Of a DNA stretch of 64,000 nucleotides, positions 16,387 to 25,838 are shown piece after piece. Numbering within the stretch: position 1 is the stretch's first letter; the number at the start of each line of letters is the position of its first letter. Under the pieces are notes generated by a model. The model saw only the letters and a program-made list of their open reading frames with translations. It had not been told where the DNA came from and did not search any database. This DNA comes from Paenibacillus borealis (GTDB lineage Bacteria; Bacillota; Bacilli; Paenibacillales; Paenibacillaceae). The stretch lies in assembly GCF_000758665.1 (NCBI RefSeq), contig NZ_CP009285.1:7688001-7752000 (forward strand), in the 5' to 3' direction. The position numbers and the translations under genes are program-made.

Positions 16387-16477
16387 GAATGTTTCTCTCC
16401 TTCGTCACCCCATATTATTGCTTATCAGTATACTTGCAAAAGGAGGTAAAAGGGAAGACCGCAATGCACTTTCTGCT

Positions 16478-18532
16478 TCAGGAATTCTGCCGGTCTCCAG
16501 AAAAACCGCTATCCGGCCGGACGATATCAGCTGCACCCGGAGCCTGATTTCCCGGATATAATTTGAATCTGCCGACAAGCCGCTGCAGTTCATCGGCAAG
16601 ATGACTCAGATCTGCCGAGGAAGAAGCGATCTCTTCCACGGATGCCAGCTGCTGCTGGGCAGCCGCCGAGATCGTTTCGGTATTCCCAGCCGCCTCCTGG
16701 GTGATCCCGCGGATCTCTCCGATGGCCTTCTCCATACTATCCGCTTCTGCCGTCAGTGTGTGCACAGCGCCATTCATCGCCTCAATCTTCTCAGCCGCCC
16801 CTTTAACCGCTCTGCGGATCCGCGAGAAGGAGCGTCCGGTCGTATCGACCGCCATAATGCCTTCGGATACCCGGTTCTTCGCATACTCCATGGTCGCTGT
16901 AGCCTGAATCATCTCTGCATTAATTGAAGTAATCTGTTCGGAGATCATTCTTGCCGACTTCTCTGATTCTTCGGCCAGCTTGCGCACCTCTGAGGCCACA
17001 ACGGCGAAACCGCGGCCCTGCTCGCCCGCTCTGGCCGCTTCAATAGAAGCATTCAGCGCCAGCAGATTGGTCTGCCGCGAGATTCCGGTAATTACACCGA
17101 CAATCCCCTGGATCTGTCCGGTCCGTTCATTAAGCTTATCAATGACCCCGCCCAGCTCCTCTACCGTTTCATGAATCCCGTTGATCTTATCGACTACGCT
17201 TATTACAGATTCATTACCCTCTGAAGCGGAGAGCGAGGTCTTGTCCATCATCGCCGAGACTTGCTCCATAAACCCGGAAATATGCTCTACCTCACTTGTA
17301 GTTGCAGCCGTACTTACCATTCCTTTATTCACACTGTTAACCTGGCGTTCTGTTCCGGCCGCTACTTCCTGGATCGCTATCGTAACATGCTCTATCGCTT
17401 TGGTAGTCTGCTCGGCCCCCGCTGTCAGTTCCTCGGCGGATGAGGAGACGTTGTCGGTCATCTCCTGTACACCGATAATCATCTGCCGCAGATTACCGAC
17501 CATCAGGCGGAAATTCTCCGCCAGCAGGCCGATCTCATCTCTGCGGAAGTCCCCGATATCCTGTGACAGGTCGCCCCCGGCGATTAGCTCTGTCGCTCTG
17601 CGCAGACGCACCAGCGGCTTCAGGATTGACGAGACATTGAAGTAGATAAGCACCAGCGCCAGCAATACAGAAACAGAGATTACAATTAATACCGTCTCCC
17701 GGATATCACTCGTCGCACGGGTAATCTCATTCTTGCTGATGGTCCCCCCGATTCTCCAGCCGGTCAGCTCATTCACCATGAAGGTCATCTTCTTGGATGA
17801 ATCCTTATAGTCATAATCGAAGCTGCCGCTCTCACTTTCGAACATTTGCTTCACGAATTCAAGTGAGGACTCCTCGCCGATAGCTTCGGTCGGGTGAACC
17901 AGGAATTTCTTGCTGCTGTCGATAATCAGAATGTAGCCTTCTTCGCCAACCTTGATATCTGTCAGATCGGCCAGCGAAGACAGGTTCAGATCCAGGCCCA
18001 CTACCCCGTTCCCGCCTTCCAGCACTGCTGAAATTGCAATAGCTGACTCATTATTCACGGTCTGGAATACCGGTGAGATCACAATTCCGCTGCCATGCTT
18101 AAGCGCATTGATATAAGCGTTCTCCTTGCGCGGGTCATAGCCGTCCGGCAGCTGGATATCGGCCGCACGGATACCCTTACCTTTACTGGTTCCGGCATAA
18201 ATATCAAGCACATCAGAATGCAGCGCGGCATATTCCTTAAGCCGGTCCTCCAGTTCAGGTGCGGCCGCCCCTGCCGCCTCATTATTGATAGAATCCGCCT
18301 TGAACTGTGCGGCAAAGTAGTTAATATCATCTATTTTGGATTGGATGTTGGCATTGATAATTTCGTTTACCGCGACTACACTTTCCGTGGCATTTTTGGT
18401 GAGCTGCTGCTCGACTTTACTGCTGGCCGATTGATAGGTCTGCCAGCCTATGATGATGCTCGGTACCAGCAAGACAAGCAGGTATGTAAGAATTAGCTTC
18501 ATGCGGATGGTCAGACGCGCCTTTTTATTCAT
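16478..18532 (-). CDS. Methyl-accepting chemotaxis protein, dCache type
   Basis: Membrane chemoreceptor of 684 residues. A first membrane segment lies at about 10-32, an extracellular double-Cache sensor at about 35-275, a second membrane segment at 280-302, then HAMP to about 355 and the signalling coiled coil. The hairpin tip is [20 protein letters not shown], and ends at a C-terminal helix rich in [10 protein letters not shown]. The sensor contains [14 protein letters not shown] and VVGLDLNLS, typical of dCache domains that bind small ligands such as amino acids. The ligand is not predictable. It is a single gene; no chemotaxis genes flank it. Confidence 0.93.
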   Translation of the reverse strand: MNKKARLTIRMKLILTYLLVLLVPSIIIGWQTYQSASSKVEQQLTKNATESVVAVNEIINANIQSKIDDINYFAAQFKADSINNEAAGAAAPELEDRLKEYAALHSDVLDIYAGTSKGKGIRAADIQLPDGYDPRKENAYINALKHGSGIVISPVFQTVNNESAIAISAVLEGGNGVVGLDLNLSSLADLTDIKVGEEGYILIIDSSKKFLVHPTEAIGEESSLEFVKQMFESESGSFDYDYKDSSKKMTFMVNELTGWRIGGTISKNEITRATSDIRETVLIVISVSVLLALVLIYFNVSSILKPLVRLRRATELIAGGDLSQDIGDFRRDEIGLLAENFRLMVGNLRQMIIGVQEMTDNVSSSAEELTAGAEQTTKAIEHVTIAIQEVAAGTERQVNSVNKGMVSTAATTSEVEHISGFMEQVSAMMDKTSLSASEGNESVISVVDKINGIHETVEELGGVIDKLNERTGQIQGIVGVITGISRQTNLLALNASIEAARAGEQGRGFAVVASEVRKLAEESEKSARMISEQITSINAEMIQATATMEYAKNRVSEGIMAVDTTGRSFSRIRRAVKGAAEKIEAMNGAVHTLTAEADSMEKAIGEIRGITQEAAGNTETISAAAQQQLASVEEIASSSADLSHLADELQRLVGRFKLYPGNQAPGAADIVRPDSGFSGDRQNS

Positions 18533-18685
18533 ATGATGGGCTCACTCTCTCTTTCTTTATGGGTCTTAAGCACGATAAATCTGCAGCCTCAATATATAAT
18601 TAAATATCGCCCATGGAAATCCTCTTTTCTTCGGCAATTCATTATTATTCTCCTATGTTGCTTAATAATTTTCATATAGACACAG

Positions 18686-18714
18686 CAAAAAACCGTTTTT
18701 ATGAAAACGGTCTT
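18686..18714 (-). terminator. Terminator of the PerR-type regulator gene
   Basis: ACCGTTTT-CATA-AAAACGGT followed by TTTTTTGC on the minus strand; the plus strand also ends in TCTTTTG, so it may work both ways. Confidence 0.8.
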
Positions 18715-18768
18715 TTGTTATATTTATTCTTTTGGTGTGCAGCAGCCTTCCAACCGGACAGCCGGCCT

Positions 18769-19164
18769 CTAGTGCGAATTCTTATTCCGACAGGCTGGAC
18801 ATACGCCTCCAAATACAACATGTGTATGGGTGATGGAATAACCCGTATCCTCCGCCACCTTGTCGATCCACGCCTGCGGAACCTGACTCATCACTTCATC
18901 CACCGCGCCGCAGATCTCGCAGATAATATGCTGGTGGTCATCCAGCCGGGCATCATATCTGCTGGCCGCCTCTCCGAGCTTCAGTTCACGGATCATCTGC
19001 TTATCTGAAAGATACCGCAGTGAATTATAGACAGTCCCATAGGCCAGGTTATGCCCTTGCTCTACAAGCCGGTTCATGACTTCCGCAGCAGTAGGATGGT
19101 CATGGGAATTACGGACGATATCATAAACAGCTTGACGTTGAGAAGTTAAGTTTAGCGTTCTCAT
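18769..19164 (-). CDS. perR: Fur-family regulator, PerR type
   Basis: Dimeric metal-dependent repressor of 131 residues. The winged helix covers residues 5-60 (YGTVYNSLRYL is the recognition region). All five ligands of the PerR regulatory metal site are present: H23, D71, H77, H79 and D89, in the motif RYDARLDDHQH and CGAVDEV. Two CxxC pairs, C82/C85 and C122/C125, form the structural zinc site. The aspartate equivalent to Asp104 of B. subtilis PerR favours peroxide sensing over plain iron sensing (inference). Of two in-frame ATGs, the one at 19164 has an AGAGG site nine bases upstream. A 19-bp palindrome overlies its promoter. Confidence 0.85.
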   Translation of the reverse strand: MRTLNLTSQRQAVYDIVRNSHDHPTAAEVMNRLVEQGHNLAYGTVYNSLRYLSDKQMIRELKLGEAASRYDARLDDHQHIICEICGAVDEVMSQVPQAWIDKVAEDTGYSITHTHVVFGGVCPACRNKNSH

Positions 19165-19179
19165 CTTTATCATCCTCTA

Positions 19180-19198
19180 ACTTGTTTTTAGATCAAGT
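19180..19198. promoter_or_regulatory. Candidate autoregulatory operator of the PerR-type gene
   Basis: ACTTG-N9-CAAGT palindrome overlapping the -10 and start of transcription. It does not match the B. subtilis PerR box well, so it is only a candidate. Confidence 0.4.
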
Positions 19199-19224
19199 AT
19201 AAGTCCTAGTGCCGGAAGCGTCAA
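19196..19224 (-). promoter_or_regulatory. Sigma-A promoter of the PerR-type gene
   Basis: TTGACG, 17-base spacer, TATACT on the minus strand, about 30 bases before the start codon. Confidence 0.75.
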
Positions 19225-19236
19225 TCCGGCAGGGCT

Positions 19237-20343
19237 CTATTTGATCATTCCTGAGTATTTCACATCCACCTCCGCTTTGACCTGGAACTTCATCCGGGGA
19301 TACAGACTCTCCCACACCGCCATTTCCGTGTCATTATTCCAGTGCCGGGCCCCGTAATGCAGCCCCCAGCCCAAAGGGTCCATCCCGCTGTCGCAGATTT
19401 TGATCAGCAATGCTGTCACTGCCTCGCTGAGTTCCGCTGCACCGGCTTCCCCAATCCTTTTCAGCATGTGGTGGGTCACCATGTCCTCTGTACTATTTTC
19501 CTCCAGGATTGCACGGATCTTGATGGTGTACCGGATGTACGGGTCATCCTCATGCTGCGTCACGATCCGGTAGCTGGAGGAGCTGCGCTCTGTATAGTAC
19601 TGGTACAACCCGCCGCCCAAGTGTGCCGGAAAGTTCGTCCGCAGATTGGACCGGGACAGCAGATTGAACAGTCTGGTCTCGTCAGGCGTGAGAACAAGCT
19701 TAATTTTATTCTTATCCAGCAGGGCAATCTTATCGATCAGGAACTGCTCTTTCCCCTGCGCTTCAATGATAGGCAGAATAGGATCGATGCCGTTCTCATA
19801 AATACTCCGCATTAGCTGGTAGGAGAATACACTGGATATAAAAGGCGACTCCGTCCCCTGTCCGCTCATCGCCAGAATCAGCGAGTTAGACGGGATTCGC
19901 TCGGACGGCGGCTTCACCTGCAGTACTCCCAGCGCCCCTGGTCTTCCGATGGCAAAATTAAGAATAGACTGGATATCCCTGCGCCGCATCGCCCAGTCTA
20001 TCACATGCCGGATATCTTTGGTGGCGATTTGCTCACCCAGAATTATCGTCTTGCAGTGAACATAGTCCAGCTCCTTCTCCACTTTGGACTTCATCCTGCG
20101 CAGTGCCTCGGAGATACTCTCCGATTCTTCGGTGAGTATCTGCATTTTCTCATCAATCTTGGTCACATCCCCCTGCGGAATCGCCAGCTTCAGACTCACC
20201 TTGAATGTCCCCTCCTCCTTGCCGGGGTCAATCCCGATGGCGACCACAAATATTCTCCGGTCGATATCTTTGAAATTGCAGCCTGTCACTGTCATGCACA
20301 TCAGCAACAGCAGGAGGAAGACTACACCCCTTTTTGTTCTCAT
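19237..20343 (-). CDS. gerC: Spore germination protein, Ger(x)C lipoprotein
   Basis: C subunit of a nutrient germinant receptor, attached to the inner spore membrane as a lipoprotein. From the ATG at 20343 it has 368 residues. A lipoprotein signal ends at the lipobox VTGC with C22. The following NFKDIDRRIFVVAIGIDP and GEQIATKDIRHVIDWAMRRRDIQ are typical of Ger(x)C. An AGGAGGAGG site precedes the ATG, which overlaps the stop of gerB by four bases, so translation is coupled. It is the last gene of the gerA-gerB-gerC operon. Operons of this type are transcribed in the forespore by sigma-G; no sigma-G promoter was confidently read here. Confidence 0.93.
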   Translation of the reverse strand: MRTKRGVVFLLLLLMCMTVTGCNFKDIDRRIFVVAIGIDPGKEEGTFKVSLKLAIPQGDVTKIDEKMQILTEESESISEALRRMKSKVEKELDYVHCKTIILGEQIATKDIRHVIDWAMRRRDIQSILNFAIGRPGALGVLQVKPPSERIPSNSLILAMSGQGTESPFISSVFSYQLMRSIYENGIDPILPIIEAQGKEQFLIDKIALLDKNKIKLVLTPDETRLFNLLSRSNLRTNFPAHLGGGLYQYYTERSSSSYRIVTQHEDDPYIRYTIKIRAILEENSTEDMVTHHMLKRIGEAGAAELSEAVTALLIKICDSGMDPLGWGLHYGARHWNNDTEMAVWESLYPRMKFQVKAEVDVKYSGMIK

Positions 20344-21440
20344 GCCCTCCTCCTCCTTACAACCCAGTAGCACCAGAACAGCAGGAGAATCAGCAGCAGC
20401 TCCCCGTACCAGCGGATATGCAGCAGGAATACTCCAAGCATATTAAGGTCGTATTGATCCAGACGCATGAGGGCAAAGGTTCCCGCAGCAAACAGGCACA
20501 GGATGACAATTTCCTGCCGCAGCTTTTTCTTAGGTTTCCTGGCTGTGGACGGAAGCAGGCTGAGCAGCAGCTCTTTGCCGACATGCCACTGGATAATGGC
20601 ACTGACCAGCGAAAGCGTAATGTAAGCGAAGTAGAAGATATACAGCATGCGTTCGATCAGAAAAGCTTCAATACGGATGCTGTCCGCCGTTGTAAACCAC
20701 GTATACACATGCCGTTCGATTCCAACGGTCCCGTGATATCCGATCGGCACAAAAAAGCATATCGCAAGCACCAGAAAACCTTCCAGACTTAGAATCCATA
20801 TATGCTTGAGCTTCAGTCCATGAAATACCCGGTTGAACACCGCCAGATTGATATAACCGCTGAAGGTAAACGTTGCCGCTGCAATACTGTTCATATCGGG
20901 GGCATGAAGGGAATGCGTCATCACCTGCAGTACGGCATCCCAGCTGAAATCCGGATTAATAACCGCCTTGACGGTCGTATACAGAATTAAGGGCAGGGTA
21001 ATCCCCAGCGTCACCTCCAGTCCATAGAGCAATGACAGCGAGTCTATCCGGGAACACAGGCAGACAACGGCCAGGAAGCCGAGTAATATTGCATACGGCC
21101 CTGTATCCGGGCTGATAAAGCGCAGCGTAATATCCACAAAGGACAGCAGGATCAGCGCCCCGGCCATATACCAGAGAACCGCATATACAAAAATCAGCGG
21201 AGCAGCCAGAAGCTTCGGCAAGGCCGACCCGAAGATTTCCGGCAGTCCCTGTCCGGGGAATTTATTGATGACTTTGGTGAACAGGTAGATAAACAGGGTG
21301 CCCGTAACCACCGCAACCAGAATGGAGGACTGCGCACCGTCAAAGCGGGCATCGATCAGCTCCCGGGGGGCGAAATTAATGATATTGATCAAGGTATTCA
21401 TGAGAAAAAGACAATAGAAATACCGGCTTTTCGCCATCAT
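20340..21440 (-). CDS. gerB: Spore germination permease, GerAB/GerB family
   Basis: B subunit of the germinant receptor, an APC-superfamily-like membrane protein of 366 residues with about ten helices, thought to bind the germinant. It begins MMAKSRYFYCLFLMNTLINI and includes QGLPEIFGSALPKLLAAPLIF and FTFSGYINLAVFNRVF-type segments. The open frame runs far upstream into gerA, but that part is not membrane-like; the ATG at 21440 overlaps the gerA stop by four bases, the usual arrangement. Gene order A-B-C matches receptor operons of Bacilli. Confidence 0.92.
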   Translation of the reverse strand: MMAKSRYFYCLFLMNTLINIINFAPRELIDARFDGAQSSILVAVVTGTLFIYLFTKVINKFPGQGLPEIFGSALPKLLAAPLIFVYAVLWYMAGALILLSFVDITLRFISPDTGPYAILLGFLAVVCLCSRIDSLSLLYGLEVTLGITLPLILYTTVKAVINPDFSWDAVLQVMTHSLHAPDMNSIAAATFTFSGYINLAVFNRVFHGLKLKHIWILSLEGFLVLAICFFVPIGYHGTVGIERHVYTWFTTADSIRIEAFLIERMLYIFYFAYITLSLVSAIIQWHVGKELLLSLLPSTARKPKKKLRQEIVILCLFAAGTFALMRLDQYDLNMLGVFLLHIRWYGELLLILLLFWCYWVVRRRRA

Positions 21441-22804
21441 TCCCCACCGCTTTTCTTCCTCAGGGTCGTTCCCAGCGTATCGAGGAAAAACATTTTGAAA
21501 TACGGCTGGCCGAAGCTGCGCTGGCTGCATAAATACATGATGAAGCCCACCAGGCAGACGACGACACCCACAAGCCCGAGCACCGCCGCAGCAATGACAA
21601 AGAAATATTTCAGCACACGGATCGAGAAGCTCATCATATTCAGCGGAATCAGGAAATTGGATATCGCCACCACGGAGACCAGAATAATCATAATGTTGCC
21701 GATCAGGCCCGCCGCTGTGGCCGCTTGCCCCAAAATCAGACCGCCAACCGTCGTTGCCGTTGGGCCAATGGCTCTGGGCAGACGCAAGCTCGCTTCCGTC
21801 AGAAACTCCATCATAATCATCATCAGAATGACCTCGACAAAGGAAGGATACGGCACTGTAGCCCGGCTGCCCCCGATCAGCAGAGCGATCTGCACACGCA
21901 CAATCTCCGGATTGTAGGAGGTGAAGGCAATATACAGGGCAGGAAGCCATAGCGTCATGGACACACCGAGAATGCGCAGCAGCTTTAAGAACCGTCCTAC
22001 AAAGGGAAGGTGAATTTTATCATCCATCGCTGTGAAGAAATCATTGAAAATAGACGGAAGCACAATCGCATATCCGGTAGTGTCCAGCATTACGGCTACT
22101 TTGCCTTCCGCCAGATTGAACACTACCCGGTCCGGACGCTCTGTAACAATCGTCTTAGGGAAAATGCGCAGCTTATCGCTGCTGATATATTTCTCCAGCT
22201 CACCGGCAGCCTGCAGAACATCCAGCTTAAGAGAGTCCAGCTTCTCTTTTAATTCGGCCAGAACATTGTGATTCACTCTGCTCTCGTCATAGAGTATAGC
22301 CACCTTGGTCTTGGACACGTTGCCGATGATGGTGAACTCCATCTTAAGTGACGAGGATTGATAACGCCGCCGGATCATGTTCAAATTAACGGCCAGACTC
22401 TCACTTAGCGCATCGGAAGGGCCTTGGCTGATACTCTCGGTAATCGTTTCTCTAACACCGCTAGCCTCAGCCTTGAGTGCATCGAAGAAGCAGAGCCGGC
22501 CGGACCTGCCTATACAGGCATAACCGCTGAGCAGAAGGTCCAGCGCGCGCGTCCCCTCTGTAACTTCCTCACTTCCGGGATAATCCACGATGTAGCTATA
22601 GTACGCTGCCGGGTTGCCCATCTCGTAGAACGGCGCAACAATATTCCGGCTGATGATCTGTCCATCCGTAATACTCTTGATATACAGCAGGCTGACCTCC
22701 CCAGAGGGAACAGCCATGATCTTGTCCTCCAGGTCGCCGAAACCGCTCAACTGTGCCCTGATCCATTCCAGGGTAACCCCCTGCTTATGCTCTTGTCCTG
22801 ACAT
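21437..22804 (-). CDS. gerA: Spore germination protein, GerA family
   Basis: A subunit of the germinant receptor, 455 residues, with a soluble N-terminal half and four to six membrane helices in the C-terminal half. Characteristic segments are QGPSDALSESLAVNLNMIRR, VAVMLDTTGYAIVLPSIF and LGGLILGQAATAAGLI-like sequence (GLILGQAATAAGLI). The ATG has an AGGGAGAATGATCC ribosome site. It opens the three-gene receptor operon. The germinant cannot be inferred. Confidence 0.95.
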   Translation of the reverse strand: MSGQEHKQGVTLEWIRAQLSGFGDLEDKIMAVPSGEVSLLYIKSITDGQIISRNIVAPFYEMGNPAAYYSYIVDYPGSEEVTEGTRALDLLLSGYACIGRSGRLCFFDALKAEASGVRETITESISQGPSDALSESLAVNLNMIRRRYQSSSLKMEFTIIGNVSKTKVAILYDESRVNHNVLAELKEKLDSLKLDVLQAAGELEKYISSDKLRIFPKTIVTERPDRVVFNLAEGKVAVMLDTTGYAIVLPSIFNDFFTAMDDKIHLPFVGRFLKLLRILGVSMTLWLPALYIAFTSYNPEIVRVQIALLIGGSRATVPYPSFVEVILMMIMMEFLTEASLRLPRAIGPTATTVGGLILGQAATAAGLIGNIMIILVSVVAISNFLIPLNMMSFSIRVLKYFFVIAAAVLGLVGVVVCLVGFIMYLCSQRSFGQPYFKMFFLDTLGTTLRKKSGGE

Positions 22805-22960
22805 GGATCATTCTCCCTCTAGGCCCGGATTACCGGAGACTTCGCCTTATTTTGGCACTGCAGCCCATTTTTCATGCACCTGCTGCCGGGGCCCGGCGTT
22901 TCTTTTGGCGGAAGTGTGGTAATAAATGAAATGGATACTGACTAATGGAGGGATCAACCC

Positions 22961-24514
22961 ATGAATTCACCAGATCATCGCTCGCAAGGTCTTCCGCAAT
23001 TTCCGGAATCGTTATGGATGGGCAGCACGGAACTCCCCTCTTTTCCGGAGCTTGCGGAAGATCATGTTACGGATGTAGCCATCGTCGGCGCCGGAATTAC
23101 CGGCATTACGACGGCTTATTTACTGGCCAATGCCGGATATAAGGTAACGCTGCTTGAAGCAGGCACCATTCTCGGCGGGACCACAGGCTTCACCAGCGCC
23201 AAAATCACCGCCCAGCACGGCATGATCTACAGCGATCTGCTGAAGCACTTTGGCGAAGAGCAGGCCCGCCTCTACTTCCAGTCGAACAGCGAAGCGCTGG
23301 AGTGGATAATTGATACAGCGGAAGAACTGGGTCTGTCCTGCGGGTTGAAGCGGGAAGCGGCTTATCTGTATGTCGATATGGGAGATGAGAAGACGCTCAA
23401 GCAGCTGGCTGCCGAGTTCGAGGCCTACAGCAAGCTCGGGCTGCCCGGAGAATGGCTGGACCAGGTTCCGCTGCCGCTAAGAGCCGGCGGAGCGATCATG
23501 CTGCCCGGGCAAGCCCGGTTCCATCCGCTGGAGTACCTGAAAGGGCTGCTGCAGGTTGTGCTGGATAAAGGCGGCACGGTATACGAGCACACGATGATTG
23601 GGGAGAAGGTCAATACGGACGGGCACCTTACCCTCTATACCGAAGGGGAGAAATTCAAAATTAAATGCCGTCACGCCGTGTCCGCCTCTCACTTTCCATT
23701 CTATGATGGAGGCTCCCTCTATTTCTCCCGGCTGCACGCGGAGCGGTCCTATTGTCTGGCTATTGAGCCGGAAGCTGCTTATGAGGGCGGTATGTACCTG
23801 AGTGCCAGTGAACCTACACGCTCGCTGCGCGCGGTGGAATGGGGTGAGCGGAAGCTGGTTATCGCCGGCGGCAATAATCATAAGACCGGACAGGGCATCT
23901 GCACCTTCGGCCATTATGAGGATCTGGAGAAGTTTGCGGGAGAATTGCTCGGCATCCGCAGCATCCCCTTCCGCTGGTCGGCGCAGGATCTGATTACCCT
24001 GGACCGGGTCCCATACATCGGCAAGCGTGCAGAGGATGAAGAAATCTATATCGCCACCGGCTTCGGCAAGTGGGGCATGACCAGCGGCACGCTGGCTGCA
24101 CGCCTGATTGCGGACGGAATTCAGGGGAGCGGCAATCCTTATATGGAGCTGTACGATCCATCACGCTTCAAACCCAGCCCCGGCATCAAAAATTTCATCG
24201 TGCAGAACTTCTCCGTTGCCAAAGAGCTGGTGGCCGGAAAAGTGGAGATTATCCATAAGAAAACAGAAGATCTCGGGCCGGATGAGGGTGCCGTCGTCTT
24301 CCATGACGGCAAACGGGTTGGCGGCTACCGCGACCCTGAGGGCAAGCTGCATCTCGTGGACAGAACCTGCACGCACCTGGGCTGTGAATGCGAATGGAAT
24401 GACGGGGAGCGCTCCTGGGATTGCCCTTGCCACGGCTCCCGCTTCTCCTATGAGGGTGATGTGCTTGAAGGACCGGCCACGGTGCCGCTTAAGAACCTCA
24501 CAGCTAAGCAGTGA
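22961..24514 (+). CDS. FAD-dependent oxidoreductase with C-terminal Rieske domain (YhfW-like)
   Basis: A 517-residue two-domain redox protein. The N-terminal DAO-type flavin domain has GAGITG at 43-48 and LEAGTILGGTTGFTSAKIT. The C-terminal Rieske [2Fe-2S] domain holds C470-T-H472 and C488-P-C490-H491, the paired Cys/His ligands. The order matches B. subtilis YhfW, whose substrate is not known. It probably oxidises an amine or amino acid and passes electrons through the iron-sulfur centre (inference). It is transcribed away from the germination operon and has an AATGGAGGGATCAACCC ribosome site. The SDR gene follows 160 bases later with its own possible promoter. Confidence 0.9.
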   Translation: MNSPDHRSQGLPQFPESLWMGSTELPSFPELAEDHVTDVAIVGAGITGITTAYLLANAGYKVTLLEAGTILGGTTGFTSAKITAQHGMIYSDLLKHFGEEQARLYFQSNSEALEWIIDTAEELGLSCGLKREAAYLYVDMGDEKTLKQLAAEFEAYSKLGLPGEWLDQVPLPLRAGGAIMLPGQARFHPLEYLKGLLQVVLDKGGTVYEHTMIGEKVNTDGHLTLYTEGEKFKIKCRHAVSASHFPFYDGGSLYFSRLHAERSYCLAIEPEAAYEGGMYLSASEPTRSLRAVEWGERKLVIAGGNNHKTGQGICTFGHYEDLEKFAGELLGIRSIPFRWSAQDLITLDRVPYIGKRAEDEEIYIATGFGKWGMTSGTLAARLIADGIQGSGNPYMELYDPSRFKPSPGIKNFIVQNFSVAKELVAGKVEIIHKKTEDLGPDEGAVVFHDGKRVGGYRDPEGKLHLVDRTCTHLGCECEWNDGERSWDCPCHGSRFSYEGDVLEGPATVPLKNLTAKQ

Positions 24515-24590
24515 GCTTGCTCCATATAAGGCATCGGGCAAGGAATTTCGTCATAACAGGCAGTTTAGTCCCCCCCGGCCTGCTCCGGCG

Positions 24591-24618
24591 TGATTGTCTC
24601 TGCCCGCTCAGGTATAAT
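24591..24618 (+). promoter_or_regulatory. Possible promoter of the SDR gene
   Basis: A perfect TATAAT at 24613-24618 with a weak TGATTG 16 bases upstream. Confidence 0.35.
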
Positions 24619-24676
24619 AGCCTTATGTTCACCAGCATATAGAAGTTTTCTATTTAAAGGAGCGTGACGACAGGTT

Positions 24677-25396
24677 ATGGATTTAAGAGGAACCAGTATT
24701 GTAATTACAGGTGCAGGCAAAGGGATTGGCAAAGCACTCGCGATGGCGCTGGCCAAAGAAGGTGCCAACCTGGGGCTTATCTCCAGAACTTCAGCAGATC
24801 TGGAGGCTCTGAAATCGGCATTGACCGAAGTATATGACATCAAGGTCAGCATTGCTGTAGCCGATATCGCGGTGCGTGAAGAGGCAGAGCGGGCGGTTGT
24901 GGCCCTGCAGAATGACCTTGGCCCGTTCGACGCGCTCATTAACAATGCCGGGATTGCCCAGTTCGGTACTTTCCTGGAGATGGACCCTACGGACTGGGAA
25001 CGGCATATGCAGATCAATCTCTTCGGCACTTATTATGTAACCCGCGCGGCGCTGCCTGCGATGGTTGAACGTTCGGGCGGCAACATTATCAACATTTCTT
25101 CTACTGCCGGAGAACGCGGCTTCGCTACAGGCTCAGCCTATTGTGCTTCCAAGTTTGCTCTGATGGGGATGACGGAAGCGCTCGCGATGGAAGTCCGCAA
25201 GCATAATATCCGCGTCGTGGCACTGACCCCCAGCACCGTCAACACAGGTCTGGCTACAGGCGCCGGCCTGAAGATCGGCGATGAAGACCGGATGATGCAG
25301 CCGGAGGATGTGGCTGAGCTGACGCTCGCTGCCCTGAAGCTTCCAGACCGCGTCTTCCTGAAGACCGCTGGCATCTGGACGACCAATCCGCAATAG
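24677..25396 (+). CDS. Short-chain dehydrogenase/reductase (3-ketoacyl reductase-like)
   Basis: Cytosolic NAD(P)-dependent oxidoreductase of 239 residues, standard for classical SDRs. The cofactor motif TGAGKGIGKA is at 11-20, NNAG near 90, the catalytic serine in IISSTAG-like INISSTAG, and YCASK carries the active tyrosine and lysine. It resembles FabG/YgfF-type enzymes but the substrate is unknown. It is followed 39 bases later by a haem-monooxygenase-like gene on the same strand, so the two may share a transcript. An AAAGGAG site lies about 14 bases before the ATG. Confidence 0.9.
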   Translation: MDLRGTSIVITGAGKGIGKALAMALAKEGANLGLISRTSADLEALKSALTEVYDIKVSIAVADIAVREEAERAVVALQNDLGPFDALINNAGIAQFGTFLEMDPTDWERHMQINLFGTYYVTRAALPAMVERSGGNIINISSTAGERGFATGSAYCASKFALMGMTEALAMEVRKHNIRVVALTPSTVNTGLATGAGLKIGDEDRMMQPEDVAELTLAALKLPDRVFLKTAGIWTTNPQ

Positions 25397-25435
25397 CTAG
25401 GGCAGCTTCACCACACCTTATGAGGAGGACTTGGC

Positions 25436-25747
25436 ATGCTGGTGGTAACCAACACGATTAAGATCAAAGAAGGACATGGGGAAGCAATCGCCTCACGTTT
25501 CGGCACAGAGAACGGAGTGCAGAGCATGCCCGGATTTATCCGCATGGAGGTCTGGCAGGGCACTCCCAAGGAAGGCGTGGAGGAACTGAAGATCTGTACC
25601 GTCTGGGAGAGCGAGGAAGCGCTGAACGGCTGGACATCCAGCCCTGCCTTCCGCGAGTCGCACCGCGGTGCCGGCCGCCATGAAGCTATAGTCGGTGCCT
25701 CACTCGACAAATATGAGCTGGTGCTCAGCCGTACTCCCGGCAACTGA
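25436..25747 (+). CDS. IsdG/HmoA-type haem-degrading monooxygenase (ABM fold)
   Basis: A 103-residue dimeric ferredoxin-like protein. Antibiotic-biosynthesis-monooxygenase-fold proteins vary in function, but here N6, W66 and H76 match the Asn/Trp/His triad of the staphylococcal IsdI/IsdG enzymes in position and context (VTNTIKI; NGWTSSPAFRESH). This supports opening of haem to release iron. No haem transporter is nearby. GAGGAGGACTTGGC precedes the ATG. It is likely co-transcribed with the SDR, whose role in haem breakdown, if any, is unknown. Confidence 0.8.
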   Translation: MLVVTNTIKIKEGHGEAIASRFGTENGVQSMPGFIRMEVWQGTPKEGVEELKICTVWESEEALNGWTSSPAFRESHRGAGRHEAIVGASLDKYELVLSRTPGN

Positions 25748-25764
25748 ATCTGACCGCATACACA

Positions 25765-25817
25765 CAACAGGGATGCCCCGCAGCCTTTATAGGCTTGACG
25801 GGGCATCCCTGTTGTTG
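25765..25817 (+). terminator. Convergent terminator hairpin
   Basis: A 16-bp perfect stem, CAACAGGGATGCCCCG with its complement, between the haem-monooxygenase gene and the MMPL gene. Neither side has a strong U tract, but the position suits a shared terminator. Confidence 0.7.
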
Positions 25818-25838
25818 CTTCTGTATGTCTTGATCCGC

